Source of the DNA: Marinobacter halotolerans | GTDB lineage: Bacteria > Pseudomonadota > Gammaproteobacteria > Pseudomonadales > Oleiphilaceae | Reading direction: 5' to 3' | Length of the DNA stretch: 64,000 nucleotides | Assembly: GCF_008795985.1 (NCBI RefSeq) | Contig: NZ_VMHP01000002.1 | Location: 682,001 to 746,000 of the forward strand | Part shown: positions 40,067 through 49,435 of the stretch, one piece after another | Position numbering within the stretch: position 1 is the first letter of the stretch | How the letters are laid out: every line of letters begins with the position of its first letter | Notes under the pieces: model-generated | Seen by the model: only the letters and a program-made list of their open reading frames with translations | Told to the model about the DNA's origin: nothing | Database searches by the model: none | Made by a program: the position numbers and the translations under genes

Positions 40067-40801
40067 ATGCGTAAACTAGCAACAATCGCAGGCAGCGCCC
40101 TGCTGGTGACCAGCTCTTTTGCCGCGGCAGACGTTCTGGGCGTTGGCGCCAGCGTTAGCTACTGGGATTCTGATCTTTCCGGTGAGGCCGGCAAGAACTC
40201 CAGTGTAGTCGACCTGGAAAATGACCTGAATCTCAGTAGTGACAGCAGCGCCAACCTGGAAGCCTATTTTGAGCACCCGGTTCCGATTCTGCCGAATGTT
40301 CGCCTGAACTACACTCGGATTCAGCAGAGCGGTAGCGGCGAGCTTTCCACGGGTTACGATGTCATCAGCGGTGGCGCGCCCGTGGATTCCGACCTGGACC
40401 TGAGTCAGTTCGATGCGACGCTTTACTACGAGCTGCTGGATAACTGGGTCAATCTGGATGCAGGTCTGACCGTGCGCAGCCTTGATGGCGAACTGATCGT
40501 CCGGGAGCAAACCACCAACGGACAGGTCAGCCGTACCGAGATCAAAGGCGCCATACCCATGGGCTACCTTTCAGCCCGGTTTGACCTGCCGTTTACCGGC
40601 GTGTCGGTAGGTGCCCAGGGCAACATCATCAGCTATGACGGCGATTCGGTCTCTGACTTCAACGCCTATGGCCAGTATGAGGTCTCTGTACTGAGTCTTC
40701 GCGCCGGCTATCGCCAGATGAACATTGATTTCGAAGACAGCAACGATCGACTGGACGTAGAAGTAGGCGGGCCCTTCATCAGCGCGGGCCTGACTTTCTG
40801 A
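40067..40801 (+). CDS. small outer membrane beta-barrel protein (TIGR04219-like)
   Basis: A 244-residue exported protein with a signal peptide ending in SFAAA before DVLG, then alternating amphipathic strands (VGASVSYWDSD, LEAYFEHPVPILPNVRLNYT, ATLYYELLDNWVNLDAGLTVRSLDG) and a final Phe (SAGLTF), the C-terminal signature for Bam recognition. It resembles the TIGR04219 family of unknown function. It may be a porin-like or structural barrel; no ligand can be inferred. Confidence 0.8.
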   Translation: MRKLATIAGSALLVTSSFAAADVLGVGASVSYWDSDLSGEAGKNSSVVDLENDLNLSSDSSANLEAYFEHPVPILPNVRLNYTRIQQSGSGELSTGYDVISGGAPVDSDLDLSQFDATLYYELLDNWVNLDAGLTVRSLDGELIVREQTTNGQVSRTEIKGAIPMGYLSARFDLPFTGVSVGAQGNIISYDGDSVSDFNAYGQYEVSVLSLRAGYRQMNIDFEDSNDRLDVEVGGPFISAGLTF

Positions 40802-40852
40802 CCCGGCCGGATATGAAGCCGGCCTGACCTTCCACGGATAATGGAGAAAGCA

Positions 40853-41860
40853 GTGAAAATTCTGGTTACGGGCACCGCGGGGTTTATTGGCTCCCATCTT
40901 GCGCATCGGCTTCTGGACCGGGGCGACGAGATTATCGGCGTAGACAACGTCAATGACTATTACGACGTCAGCCTGAAAGAGGCCCGCCTGAGCCGGCTGA
41001 CCTGTAAGCAGGGTTTCACCGAGGTCCGCAAGGACGTGGCAGATCGTCAGGCCATGGCGGCACTGTTCGAGGAGCATAAGCCCGAAAGGGTCGTACACCT
41101 GGCCGCCCAGGCCGGTGTGCGTTACTCCCTTGAAAATCCCCATGCCTACATCGACGCCAACCTAGTGGGCTTTACCAACATTCTGGAAGGGTGCCGCCAC
41201 AACGGCGTAAAGCATCTGGTGTACGCGTCCAGCAGCTCCGTCTACGGCGCCAACGAGGCCATGCCTTTCTCGGTTCACGATAATGTGGACCACCCGCTCA
41301 GTCTCTACGCCGCCTCAAAGAAAGCCAATGAGCTAATGGCTCACACCTACAGCCATCTTTACAACATGCCCACCACCGGCCTCCGCTTCTTTACGGTTTA
41401 TGGCCCCTGGGGCCGCCCGGATATGGCGCTGTTTATCTTCACCAAGAAGATCCTGGCCGGTGAGCCCATCGACGTGTTCAACCATGGCCATCACAGGCGC
41501 GACTTCACCTACATTGATGACATTGTGGAAGGCGTGATCCGCACCCTGGACAACGTCGCCACACCGAATCCCGCATGGAGCGGCGCAAAACCTGACCCTG
41601 GCACCAGCATGGCGCCTTACCGTCTCTACAACATCGGTAGCAATAATCCGGTAGAACTGTCACGCTTTATCGAGATCATCGAAGAACGTGTGGGAAGAAA
41701 AGCCGAAAAGAATCTGCTTCCGCTGCAACCGGGAGACGTTCCGGCAACCTACGCCAATGTGGACGACCTGATCGAAGACGTGGGATACAAGCCCTCTACA
41801 ACGGTCGAAGAGGGGATCGCCAACTTCGTGGACTGGTATCGGGAGTTCTATCAGGTCTGA
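40853..41860 (+). CDS. NAD-dependent epimerase, UDP-glucuronate 4-epimerase-like
   Basis: Extended short-chain dehydrogenase of the GAE/LspL group that turns UDP-glucuronate into UDP-galacturonate. The 335-residue protein begins [14 protein letters not shown], with the [15 protein letters not shown] segment, the SSSSVYG serine motif, YAASK catalytic pair and [14 protein letters not shown]. The GTG at 40853 has GGAG 6 nt upstream; the ATG 4 codons earlier has no ribosome site. Its substrate would come from ugd at 20479. Confidence 0.88.
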   Translation: MKILVTGTAGFIGSHLAHRLLDRGDEIIGVDNVNDYYDVSLKEARLSRLTCKQGFTEVRKDVADRQAMAALFEEHKPERVVHLAAQAGVRYSLENPHAYIDANLVGFTNILEGCRHNGVKHLVYASSSSVYGANEAMPFSVHDNVDHPLSLYAASKKANELMAHTYSHLYNMPTTGLRFFTVYGPWGRPDMALFIFTKKILAGEPIDVFNHGHHRRDFTYIDDIVEGVIRTLDNVATPNPAWSGAKPDPGTSMAPYRLYNIGSNNPVELSRFIEIIEERVGRKAEKNLLPLQPGDVPATYANVDDLIEDVGYKPSTTVEEGIANFVDWYREFYQV

Positions 41861-41893
41861 GTAAGGCAATATAACGCCAGAAAGGAGGTCTTT

Positions 41894-43186
41894 ATGAGCG
41901 GTAAAAGCCGGGCAGAGCAAAGGTTTGAGCGACATTTAAGGGACCATCTTCTTGTTGAATACCGTCAGTTGATGGACGAGGATCAGGAAAGCGAGGAAAC
42001 GCTCGAAGCTCACGCTCTGCTGACCGACGCCGTCAACGCCCGCGCCACCGACCTTCACCTGGATCCTTTCCCCGATCAGTATCGGGTCCGGCTGCGGATC
42101 GACGGCATGATGGTCGACGCCATGGAAGTCTCCTACGACCAGGGCCGTCGCCTGGTAAACCAGTTCAAGGCTATGGCCACCCTCGACCCTATCCCATCCG
42201 TCCGCTGCAACGAAGGCAGCTTTGTCTATAGTCTCGACGAGACCGATCTGGATTTACGGGTCACCGCTATCCCCTGTGTTTCCGGCGACAAACTCGCCAT
42301 CCGGGTGTTGTCACCGCCGGAAGCTGTCCAGGACATTCAGGAACTGGGCATTCCCTCCGAAGGCGTTGAATGGATCAGACGCTGGATGGACGCCACCGGC
42401 GGCATGTTTCTGGTGGCCGGCCCCACCGGCAGCGGCAAGACCACCACGCTCTATGCCCTTCTGCACGAGCTGAAGCTCAGCGACAGCCATGTGATCACTC
42501 TGGAGGATCCGGTCGAGTACGAGATACCGGGCATCAACCAGATTCAGGTGGACCCCATGCATGACCTGACCTTCGCCAATGGCACCCAGGCCATGCTGCG
42601 CCTGGATCCGGACTATGTGCTGATCGGCGAAATCCGTGATGTGCCCTCTGCCCAGGCGGGTATCAGCGTGGCCACCAGCGGCCGCTCATTGATGGGAACA
42701 CTGCACAGCCGCGATGCGGTTGGCACCATTACTGCCCTTCGCAATCTAGGTCTTGACGATTACGAGATCGCTGCCAACCTTGGTCTGGTGGCCGCCCAGC
42801 GTCTGGTGCGCAAGCTTTGTCCCGAGTGCCGTACCAAAGGCAAACCGGACAACATTGAAAAGCAGTGGCTCAGGCAATGCGGCCGCGAGGTCCCTGACGA
42901 AACCTGGATACCGGTCGGTTGCCCGGCCTGCAATAACCTTGGCTTCCGTGGCCGGATTGGCGTGTTCGAGGTGTGGCAACTGACCGAAGATGACTACGCC
43001 CGTATTCTGCGCCATGAGGACGAGCTCAGCCTCCGGCACAGCCTGATTGAAAGAGGCCAGCCGCTTATGCTCGACGATGGCCTGGCGAAAGTTGAAGAGG
43101 GCTTTACCACGCTGCGTGAGCTGCTGCGAACCGGGGTTCTTTTGTCCCACCATTCTCCTTCAGAGCTCGACACGCAGGAAAAATAG
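41894..43186 (+). CDS. orphan GspE/PilB-type secretion ATPase
   Basis: A 430-residue ATPase of the GspE/PulE/PilB family with Walker A GPTGSGKTT (176-184), Asp box, Walker B LIGEIRD (243-249), His box and the zinc-type CPEC (309-312) and CPAC (343-346) pairs. The N-terminal MshEN-type domains of the 550-570-residue family members are missing; instead about 40 charged residues precede the N2-like ATDLHLDP domain. No pilin, GspF or GspD genes are adjacent, so it stands alone between an epimerase and a reductase. AAAGGAGG gives a strong ribosome site. Confidence 0.85.
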   Translation: MSGKSRAEQRFERHLRDHLLVEYRQLMDEDQESEETLEAHALLTDAVNARATDLHLDPFPDQYRVRLRIDGMMVDAMEVSYDQGRRLVNQFKAMATLDPIPSVRCNEGSFVYSLDETDLDLRVTAIPCVSGDKLAIRVLSPPEAVQDIQELGIPSEGVEWIRRWMDATGGMFLVAGPTGSGKTTTLYALLHELKLSDSHVITLEDPVEYEIPGINQIQVDPMHDLTFANGTQAMLRLDPDYVLIGEIRDVPSAQAGISVATSGRSLMGTLHSRDAVGTITALRNLGLDDYEIAANLGLVAAQRLVRKLCPECRTKGKPDNIEKQWLRQCGREVPDETWIPVGCPACNNLGFRGRIGVFEVWQLTEDDYARILRHEDELSLRHSLIERGQPLMLDDGLAKVEEGFTTLRELLRTGVLLSHHSPSELDTQEK

Positions 43187-43229
43187 GGCCTCGCAGCATC
43201 TGAAATTACCAAACCAGACGGGAGGAATT

Positions 43230-44222
43230 ATGGATACCCGAACGTTCGGAAGTACAGATATTCAGGTGACACCGGTGGGCCTTGGCACCTGGGCCATTGG
43301 TGGCTGGATGTGGGGCGGCACGGATGAAACCCAGTCCATTGACACCATTCACGCCGCGATCGATAAAGGCATCGGCCTGATTGATACCGCACCGGTCTAC
43401 GGATTCGGCCGCTCCGAGGAAATTGTGGGTAAGGCTCTGCAGGGCGGCCGTCGCGACAAGGTTGCACTGGCCACCAAGGTTGCCCTCAACTGGAACGACG
43501 ACCACAACAAGGTCTGGCGCGACGCCACGGCCAGCCGTATAGAGCGGGAAATCGATGACTCGCTGAAACGCCTGCAGACAGACCACATCGACATCTACCA
43601 GGTTCACTGGCCAGACCCCATGACCCCCATGGAGGAAACCGCCCGGGCTTTGGAGAAGCTCTACAAGGCCGGAAAAATCCGCGCCATAGGCGTAAGCAAC
43701 TTCAGCCCCGATCAGATGGCGGAGTTCAGCAAACACGCGCCCCTGCACAGCCTGCAGCCGCCCTATAACCTGTTTGAACGCGAGATCGAGCAGGACGTGC
43801 TTCCACACTGCCGGGAGCAGGGGATTGCCACCATTACCTACGGCGGCCTCTGCCGTGGCCTGCTGACCGGCAAGATGCGGGAAGACACCGAGTTCACCGG
43901 TGACGACCTGCGCAAGAACGACCCGAAATTCCAGGGTGAACGCTATGGCCAGTACCTGAAGGCGGTGGCAGAACTGGACGCCTTCGCCCGCGAGCGTTAC
44001 CAGAAAAACGTGCTGGCACTGGCGCTTCGCTGGCTGGTCGATCAGCCGGGTGTGACCACGGCACTGTGGGGTGCAAGACGCCCGGAGCAGCTTGATCCGG
44101 TCAGCGAGATCGAAGGCTGGTCTCTGGATCAGGACGCGATGGCTGCTATCGACGGAATTCTGGAGCGCTGCATCAAAGATCCGGTAGGGCCGGAGTTCAT
44201 GGCGCCGCCAGCTCGGAAGTAG
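43230..44222 (+). CDS. aldo/keto reductase
   Basis: A 330-residue NADPH-type aldo/keto reductase. The catalytic residues are visible: Asp52 and Tyr57 in GLIDTAPVYGFG, Lys83 in LATKVAL and His in IYQVHWPDP, with the C-terminal cofactor-binding TALWGARRPEQL. Substrate unknown. The ATG at 43230 is set by a GGAGGA site. It is 43 nt downstream of the orphan ATPase and ended by a strong terminator. Confidence 0.92.
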   Translation: MDTRTFGSTDIQVTPVGLGTWAIGGWMWGGTDETQSIDTIHAAIDKGIGLIDTAPVYGFGRSEEIVGKALQGGRRDKVALATKVALNWNDDHNKVWRDATASRIEREIDDSLKRLQTDHIDIYQVHWPDPMTPMEETARALEKLYKAGKIRAIGVSNFSPDQMAEFSKHAPLHSLQPPYNLFEREIEQDVLPHCREQGIATITYGGLCRGLLTGKMREDTEFTGDDLRKNDPKFQGERYGQYLKAVAELDAFARERYQKNVLALALRWLVDQPGVTTALWGARRPEQLDPVSEIEGWSLDQDAMAAIDGILERCIKDPVGPEFMAPPARK

Positions 44223-44247
44223 CTCTTAGGGTCTTTCAAAAGGGCAC

Positions 44248-44289
44248 AAAAAAGCCGCTGGGGATTAAATCCGCCAGCGGCTTTTTTTG
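44248..44289. terminator. bidirectional terminator
   Basis: A stem of AAAGCCGCTGG and CCAGCGGCTTT with a 12-nt loop, flanked by an A run on the left and seven T residues on the right. It ends the aldo/keto reductase transcript on the plus strand and the tRNA-Val transcript on the minus strand. Confidence 0.9.
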
Positions 44290-44307
44290 TGGAATCCTCG
44301 GCGAGAG

Positions 44308-44384
<77 letters not shown>

Positions 44385-44450
44385 ATTTGTCATAACCGTC
44401 TCGCAACGGGGAGGAAATATACTGATTCGCCCCCATTCGGTCAACCTCTT

Positions 44451-45407
44451 TCAGGCACTTTTACGGTTTCTGGTCCGGTCCCTGATGGCTTTGCGCAGCG
44501 TGGTCCAGCGGTTGATCAGCAGAGCCGCGAAAATCAGTGCGCATCCGGCCAGTTGCATGCCGGACATGGTTTCACCAAACCAGCCCGCCGCAAACAATGC
44601 CACCCAGACCGGCTCCAGCACCAGAAACACAACGCCGTGGCTATTGGCAGACAGGCTCTGGGCGTAGGTCTGGGTCAGAAAGCGCCCGGCGGTGCCGATA
44701 ATGGCGCTGGCGCCGATCCAAACCGCCAGTATGGGCGGAAAGTCAGACAGGGTAGGTGCCCAGGGTTCCAGTATCAGGGATTCAACGAAGGTCACGGCGC
44801 CGACCGTAAGCAGTGCGATGGCCGTCAGGGGCAGGGCGGGCACGCGGGCCTTTTCAATGGATCGGCCGCTTCGATCGGTGCTGGTGCGCTGGTTTGCCGC
44901 CCGGGTGTTCAGGTTGAAATAAAGTGCAAAAATAAACGCCGCCACCACGAAGAACAACTGGCCTACCTCCGGGCGAAAGCCGTTGCGAAGGGAAAGCATG
45001 GCCAGCCCGGCCACCGCCACCGGAATGGCAATCCAGGTGCTGACGGGCTGGGGTTCGCGGAAGATCACCCGCGCCATAACTGGCACAATCACCACGCCCA
45101 GGCTCACCAGAAACGCCCCTTCGCCCACATGGCTGGCATGGAATAGCCCCATCACCCAGCAGCTCATGGCAATGCCGAAAACCATACCGACACCGGCGGC
45201 GCGGCGGAACTGGTCCAGGGTCAGGGCCCGTAACGCCGGAAACGCAAACGCTGCCAGAATGCTGCCCGCCAGGAAAAAGCGCATGGCCATGAACATCAGC
45301 GGCGGCATCAGTTGTACGGCTTCTTTCGAGAACATCCAGCTGATAGCGGCCATGAGGGTGACACAGACCATCAGCAGGTCTGACTTTCTTGCGTTGGGCA
45401 AAACCAT
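44451..45407 (-). CDS. EamA/DMT-family transporter
   Basis: A 318-residue inner membrane protein with about ten predicted helices arranged as two EamA repeats (ISWMFSKEAVQLMPPLMFMAMRFFLAG in the first, IGASAIIGTAGRFLTQTYAQSL in the second). Members export amino acids, nucleobases or metabolites; substrate not predictable. Basic residues cluster at the C-terminus. It stands alone on the minus strand. Confidence 0.9.
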   Translation of the reverse strand: MVLPNARKSDLLMVCVTLMAAISWMFSKEAVQLMPPLMFMAMRFFLAGSILAAFAFPALRALTLDQFRRAAGVGMVFGIAMSCWVMGLFHASHVGEGAFLVSLGVVIVPVMARVIFREPQPVSTWIAIPVAVAGLAMLSLRNGFRPEVGQLFFVVAAFIFALYFNLNTRAANQRTSTDRSGRSIEKARVPALPLTAIALLTVGAVTFVESLILEPWAPTLSDFPPILAVWIGASAIIGTAGRFLTQTYAQSLSANSHGVVFLVLEPVWVALFAAGWFGETMSGMQLAGCALIFAALLINRWTTLRKAIRDRTRNRKSA

Positions 45408-45530
45408 TGTGAATAGACCCTGATGCCATGGGGTAGGGAGATTAAGGAGGCAAGTCTATCACGGAGGGAGGGCTCGTCCTGAGCCTGAATGCCATTCCCT
45501 GGCAGGTAGGTTATCGGGAACCCTGAAACA

Positions 45531-46619
45531 TCAGTTGTTCAGAGTGTTGTACACCAGTGAGGACATGTCGGTCTGGCCGGAGCCGGGTACTTCCACGTAC
45601 TGGTCACCGGAACCCCACCACTGCCACCAGGCACGCTGGTTGTAGGTGCGGCTGGCGAAATCAACCCGCAGCCCGTTCAGCGTGCGGTTGTTGACCACAG
45701 GCACTGACGTGTTGCCGGTTTCCGATCCCAGCACCCCACTGTGGGAAGCGCCCTCGTTCATCAGCACGGGGTAATGGTTGTAGTACAGGGCGGATGGGCC
45801 GTCCTGGCTCGAAACCTTGCCCGCCAGGCTCAGATTCGACGAGCAAGAATCGATGCCGTTGCTGGTAGTGGCACCACAGGCGGAGTGGGTGGGCACCACG
45901 CCGTCATCCGTTCCGGCAATGAACGGCTTGGTAATGCCGCCATAGGAGGAACCACCAGCGACAAACCGCAGACGCGGGATGTTGTTGGGGCTGACCGCCA
46001 GATTGCGGGCCGCGTTGGTCTGCAGGTCGTTGACCACACCCAGGCTGCCCGGCTCCGGTGTAATGCCGGTAAAGGCGCGCACGGCCTGTTTCAGGGGCCA
46101 GTTATACCAGCTGTCGTTATAGGCCACGTTCAGTGCCAGATCCGCCAGCTCGGTGCCGCCACCGGCGCCGGAGAAGTCGATGGAGGCCAGAACCTTCAGC
46201 GGGGCAAGCCCGGCGTTCTGCAACCAGCGGGCCTGGTTTTCCAGCAGATAGCGGGTGACCAGATCACCGGTGGAGTGGGAAACCACGATGCAGTAATCGT
46301 TGCACAGTCCCTGCTGGCTGATGGATCGCAGTTGCTGGTAAGCCTGCTGGGCAATCTGGCCTTCCACCCGTCCGTCGCTGCCCCAGTCGATGCGCGCATC
46401 GGCACGGGACAGCCAGAAGGTGCGCCAGTAGTCCGCGCCGGCGTTCTTAACGTCCTGAAGATTGGCTGGCGGGTTTGCCAGGTCTTCCTGCTGGAAGCCG
46501 TGAACCAGAATCACATTGTGGCCGGCAAGCTGGGCGCTGGCACTGCCAGCGAACAGACTTCCCGTGATGGCGGCCGCCGCAAGGGCAACCTTACAGGCAC
46601 TTCCTATTCTTGTTTTCAT
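45531..46619 (-). CDS. secreted triacylglycerol lipase/esterase
   Basis: A 362-residue alpha/beta hydrolase with a signal peptide (ending SASAQ, about residue 30). The oxyanion HGF follows the first strand (VILVHGF, 37-42); the nucleophile elbow is VSHSTG, so the first Gly of GxSxG is replaced by Ser114 and the nucleophile is Ser116. A later GTDDGVVPTHS and SHSGVLG may supply Asp and His. Two cysteine pairs (106/110 and a later pair) suggest disulfides and secretion. It resembles the extracellular lipase class whose folding often needs a chaperone; the upstream gene may be relevant. Confidence 0.75.
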   Translation of the reverse strand: MKTRIGSACKVALAAAAITGSLFAGSASAQLAGHNVILVHGFQQEDLANPPANLQDVKNAGADYWRTFWLSRADARIDWGSDGRVEGQIAQQAYQQLRSISQQGLCNDYCIVVSHSTGDLVTRYLLENQARWLQNAGLAPLKVLASIDFSGAGGGTELADLALNVAYNDSWYNWPLKQAVRAFTGITPEPGSLGVVNDLQTNAARNLAVSPNNIPRLRFVAGGSSYGGITKPFIAGTDDGVVPTHSACGATTSNGIDSCSSNLSLAGKVSSQDGPSALYYNHYPVLMNEGASHSGVLGSETGNTSVPVVNNRTLNGLRVDFASRTYNQRAWWQWWGSGDQYVEVPGSGQTDMSSLVYNTLNN

Positions 46620-46739
46620 AGTGTTGCTCCGTCCTTTGCTTTGTTTTTGTTGCTAGACGTTTATCCGGCGGCTGGCCCCTTGTTCGGGCTTCTTGTTGGC
46701 CGGTACTGCCCGGCGTCGGGCCGGCGCGGCGTACCGCGA

Positions 46740-47810
46740 TCAGAACTTGTCTGCCAGCTTCTGCAGCAGGGCAGCCCGTTGCTCTGATTCTGGGTCACTC
46801 GCCGGAGTGTCCGTCAGGGACTCCAGGTCCGGCGGTGTGAAGGTGTAGCCCTCGTCAGGTCCATAGCCGTAATCGGTACGGTCGCCGGGCTGGGCGGGTA
46901 AGCGGCGGATCTGAAGATGGCGAAGCTGCAGCTTGCCTTTCAGATTCTTCCCCGCCAGCACCGAGCCGTGGGCACGAAGGTCGATAGTGTTGCCCGAGGT
47001 TTCCAGGCGCTTTTCCGCGCTCAGCAGGGCAATCGGCTGGCCGTTGTCCATCAGCTGGGCGGAGAGGGCGTAGAAACCGGACTCCCGGGCATCAAACTCC
47101 ACGGGAATGACCAGGTCGTTATTGCGCACTTCGGGGTCGCCCAGCCCTGTGAAATCGCCCAGGTCGGGCTCAACGGTCAGTGTTGATACATGGCGAACGG
47201 TCTCACCGTCGATGTCGGCTTCCACAATCAGACGGTACTCGCCGGGTTCGCCTTCCGCTGTCAGCACACCCTGGTAGAAGCCGTCCTCGCTGGTCAGCTC
47301 TGTCGACTCCATGGTGTCCCGGTTTTTCGCTTGCTCAAGGGTGGCCGTCATTTGTTGCGATACCACCTGGGGGCCGGTGATTGTGGCAGCAATCAGGATG
47401 TCCTCTCCCTGTACAAAGCGGAATTTCTCGAGGGTGACGGTAAAACGGCCATCCCCGGGCAGGGGCAGGGCAATGGGCTCGAATCGGTTGCCGGCATAGG
47501 CTTCTGCCTGGGCGTCGCTTAATGGCAGGGAGTACTCGGGGTAGCGGATGTTCTCGGCATACTGCTGCGCCACATTGGCAAGCATAAAGCCCAGGGCATC
47601 GTCAGAGGGTTCCGACGGGGAGGGGGGCTGGCCGGAGTCGGCCGTCGGCGGTTGCGGAGGTTGTTGACTGCCTCCGCTGGCCATGGCCGGTTGTGATTCT
47701 GACCCGGTCAGCCATGAAAAGCTGCCGGTGTTCTCTGCCGACAGCAGATAACCGAAACCGATGGTGCTAAGTACAATGAATGCGATGGCCAGTAACAGGC
47801 GAACAGGCAT
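46740..47810 (-). CDS. membrane-anchored protein upstream of the lipase
   Basis: I do not recognise a characterised family. The 356-residue protein has an N-terminal membrane anchor (about 4-25), a Pro/Gln/Ser-rich linker (about 45-70), a small helical part with FMLANVAQQYAENIRYPEYSLPLS, then beta-rich, Ig-like periplasmic domains (about 100-260), and an acidic C-terminus. This anchor-linker-domain plan is like lipase foldases, but the RxxFDY motif of those proteins is absent. The lipase gene starts 120 nt downstream on the same strand, so partnership is plausible but unproven. Confidence 0.6.
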   Translation of the reverse strand: MPVRLLLAIAFIVLSTIGFGYLLSAENTGSFSWLTGSESQPAMASGGSQQPPQPPTADSGQPPSPSEPSDDALGFMLANVAQQYAENIRYPEYSLPLSDAQAEAYAGNRFEPIALPLPGDGRFTVTLEKFRFVQGEDILIAATITGPQVVSQQMTATLEQAKNRDTMESTELTSEDGFYQGVLTAEGEPGEYRLIVEADIDGETVRHVSTLTVEPDLGDFTGLGDPEVRNNDLVIPVEFDARESGFYALSAQLMDNGQPIALLSAEKRLETSGNTIDLRAHGSVLAGKNLKGKLQLRHLQIRRLPAQPGDRTDYGYGPDEGYTFTPPDLESLTDTPASDPESEQRAALLQKLADKF

Positions 47811-47937
47811 TCCGGAATCCTTGTTGTTGGCTTTTTCGGCGTGGGCGCCATTTTTATTGTCCTACAATACTAGGTCGCCCGCCGATGCAACGCCAAGAAT
47901 CCCGTCGCAAATGTAAACGGATGTAATCAGGCTGTGA

Positions 47938-47962
47938 CGCGGGTCACATTGAATGACCCGCG
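47938..47962 (-). terminator. hairpin after the YceI gene
   Basis: CGCGGGTCA (47938-47946) and TGACCCGCG (47954-47962) form a perfect 9-bp stem with a 7-nt loop, 5 nt after the YceI gene ends. There is no T tract on either strand, so termination efficiency is doubtful. Confidence 0.4.
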
Positions 47963-47967
47963 GATGC

Positions 47968-48594
47968 TCAGTTCAGCCAGCCGTCGGATTTCAGATTGGC
48001 CTCGAAGCCGAATCGCATATTGACGGTGTCTCCCACCAGGCCGTTCTCCACCGCATAGGTCATGCCCCATTGGCTGCGCTTCAGGGTCGCTTCCGCGGTC
48101 ATACCCAGAGTGTATTTTTCATGGGTAATGGGGTACTCGGCCGCTTTGTTCAGGGTCACGTTTACATCGACCGGGTGGGTCTGGCCAAGCATGGTCAGGT
48201 CGCCGGTCACGACGCCGGTTTTCTCGCCGGTGGGTTTGAAATCGGTCACCTTGAAGGTAATTTCCGGAAACTCGTCGCTGTTCAGGAAGTCGTCACCGCG
48301 CAGGTGGTCGTCCCGTTTTTTATGGTTGGTGTAGACGCTCTTGCTCTTGAAGGTGAGCTGGCCGGAGTCCAGCTCGTTGGTTTCCTCGTTGTACTGGAAC
48401 TGGCCTTCCACTTCCTCGAACATGCCCATCACCGGGGCATACCCGATATGCTGAATTTCAAACATCATGGAGAAGTGTTCGTCGTCCACCACAAAGGTGC
48501 GCAGTTCAGCAGTCGCCTGGGAAGCCCCCAGCGTCAGCAAAAGGCCAAGCAGGCCCATGACCGGAGCTTTGAGAATTTCAAGAATCTGTTTCAT
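47968..48594 (-). CDS. YceI-family periplasmic protein
   Basis: A 208-residue exported lipocalin-like YceI protein, with signal peptide (ending SQATA before ELR) and the family strands FEIQHIGYAPVMGMFEEVEGQFQYN, ITFKVTDFKPTGEKTGVVTGDLTMLG and YTLGMTAEATLKRSQWGM. Characterised relatives bind polyisoprenoid or other amphiphilic chains in the periplasm. The ATG at 48594 has GGGAG upstream and overlaps the end of the CDP-alcohol phosphatidyltransferase by 17 nt, so the two are likely co-transcribed. Confidence 0.9.
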   Translation of the reverse strand: MKQILEILKAPVMGLLGLLLTLGASQATAELRTFVVDDEHFSMMFEIQHIGYAPVMGMFEEVEGQFQYNEETNELDSGQLTFKSKSVYTNHKKRDDHLRGDDFLNSDEFPEITFKVTDFKPTGEKTGVVTGDLTMLGQTHPVDVNVTLNKAAEYPITHEKYTLGMTAEATLKRSQWGMTYAVENGLVGDTVNMRFGFEANLKSDGWLN

Positions 48595-49336
48595 GGCGTT
48601 CTCCCGAATTGGCAAACGTTTGGTACAGCCAGCGAAGGTCTGTACCGAAGGAATAGCACAGAAGTGCCAGTGCTAACATCAGCGACCAGTAGGCCAAGGC
48701 GTCCGGTGTTACGGGTACCAGGGCCACCATCAGGGTAACCAGTTGCCAGACACACACGGTTTTACGGCGAAAGCTGTCGGGCAATGGCCGGTTAATGAAC
48801 GGCCAGATAAGCCCTGCCACTACAAAACCGTAGCGCATCAGCCCCAGCGCTAGCACCCACGCGCCCGCTTTATCGAGGGCCAGGATGGCAACGCAAAGCC
48901 CGAGAATAAACAGCGCATCAAGCTCCATATCAAACCTGGCGCCGAATGCCGTCTGGGTGCCGGTGGCCCTTGCAGTCCAGCCGTCAACGCCGTCAAGCAA
49001 CAGAGCGATTATACTCAGTGACACATACAGCCAGAGGTAGTTCCCGGCGGCGCCGGATGGCAGTTGGCCCAGAAACGGCGCCAGGCTGACCAGGGCCAGT
49101 ACCAGCACACCTCTGGCCAGGGTGACGCGATTGGCCCAGCCGAAATCCCGGCGCCGGGGCCAGAAACAGACGATCAGACCGCCGCCCACACACCCGAACA
49201 GGGCCAGCACCAGGTAGAAAACGGACCCTGGATCAAACAGCGCGCCCAGTGCCACAGCCACCGCCAGCATCAGCAGCGCGGCCAGCACAAGGTCTGCGGC
49301 AAGAGGCAGATAGAATGTCGGGGAACGGGAATCCAT
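48578..49336 (-). CDS. CDP-alcohol phosphatidyltransferase
   Basis: A 252-residue membrane protein with about six to eight helices. The catalytic CDP-OH-P signature is intact: DGVDGWTAR, then G and two further Asp in FGARFDMELD. The motif sits in the middle of the protein, with two extra helices before it. The family joins a CDP-activated lipid to an alcohol such as inositol, glycerol phosphate or serine; the acceptor is not readable. It is divergent from the dehydrogenase of the pterin-like cluster, 99 bp away, and may supply its lipid part. It probably forms an operon with YceI. Confidence 0.9.
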   Translation of the reverse strand: MDSRSPTFYLPLAADLVLAALLMLAVAVALGALFDPGSVFYLVLALFGCVGGGLIVCFWPRRRDFGWANRVTLARGVLVLALVSLAPFLGQLPSGAAGNYLWLYVSLSIIALLLDGVDGWTARATGTQTAFGARFDMELDALFILGLCVAILALDKAGAWVLALGLMRYGFVVAGLIWPFINRPLPDSFRRKTVCVWQLVTLMVALVPVTPDALAYWSLMLALALLCYSFGTDLRWLYQTFANSGERHETDS

Positions 49337-49435
49337 CGTCAGCCCTCGGCGTATTCCTCAAGCAGAGTGTATTGTTCAGTATACGGCAGTCATGGAATTT
49401 TGATCTCAATCGAGATTAAGGATAGGCAACAGATT

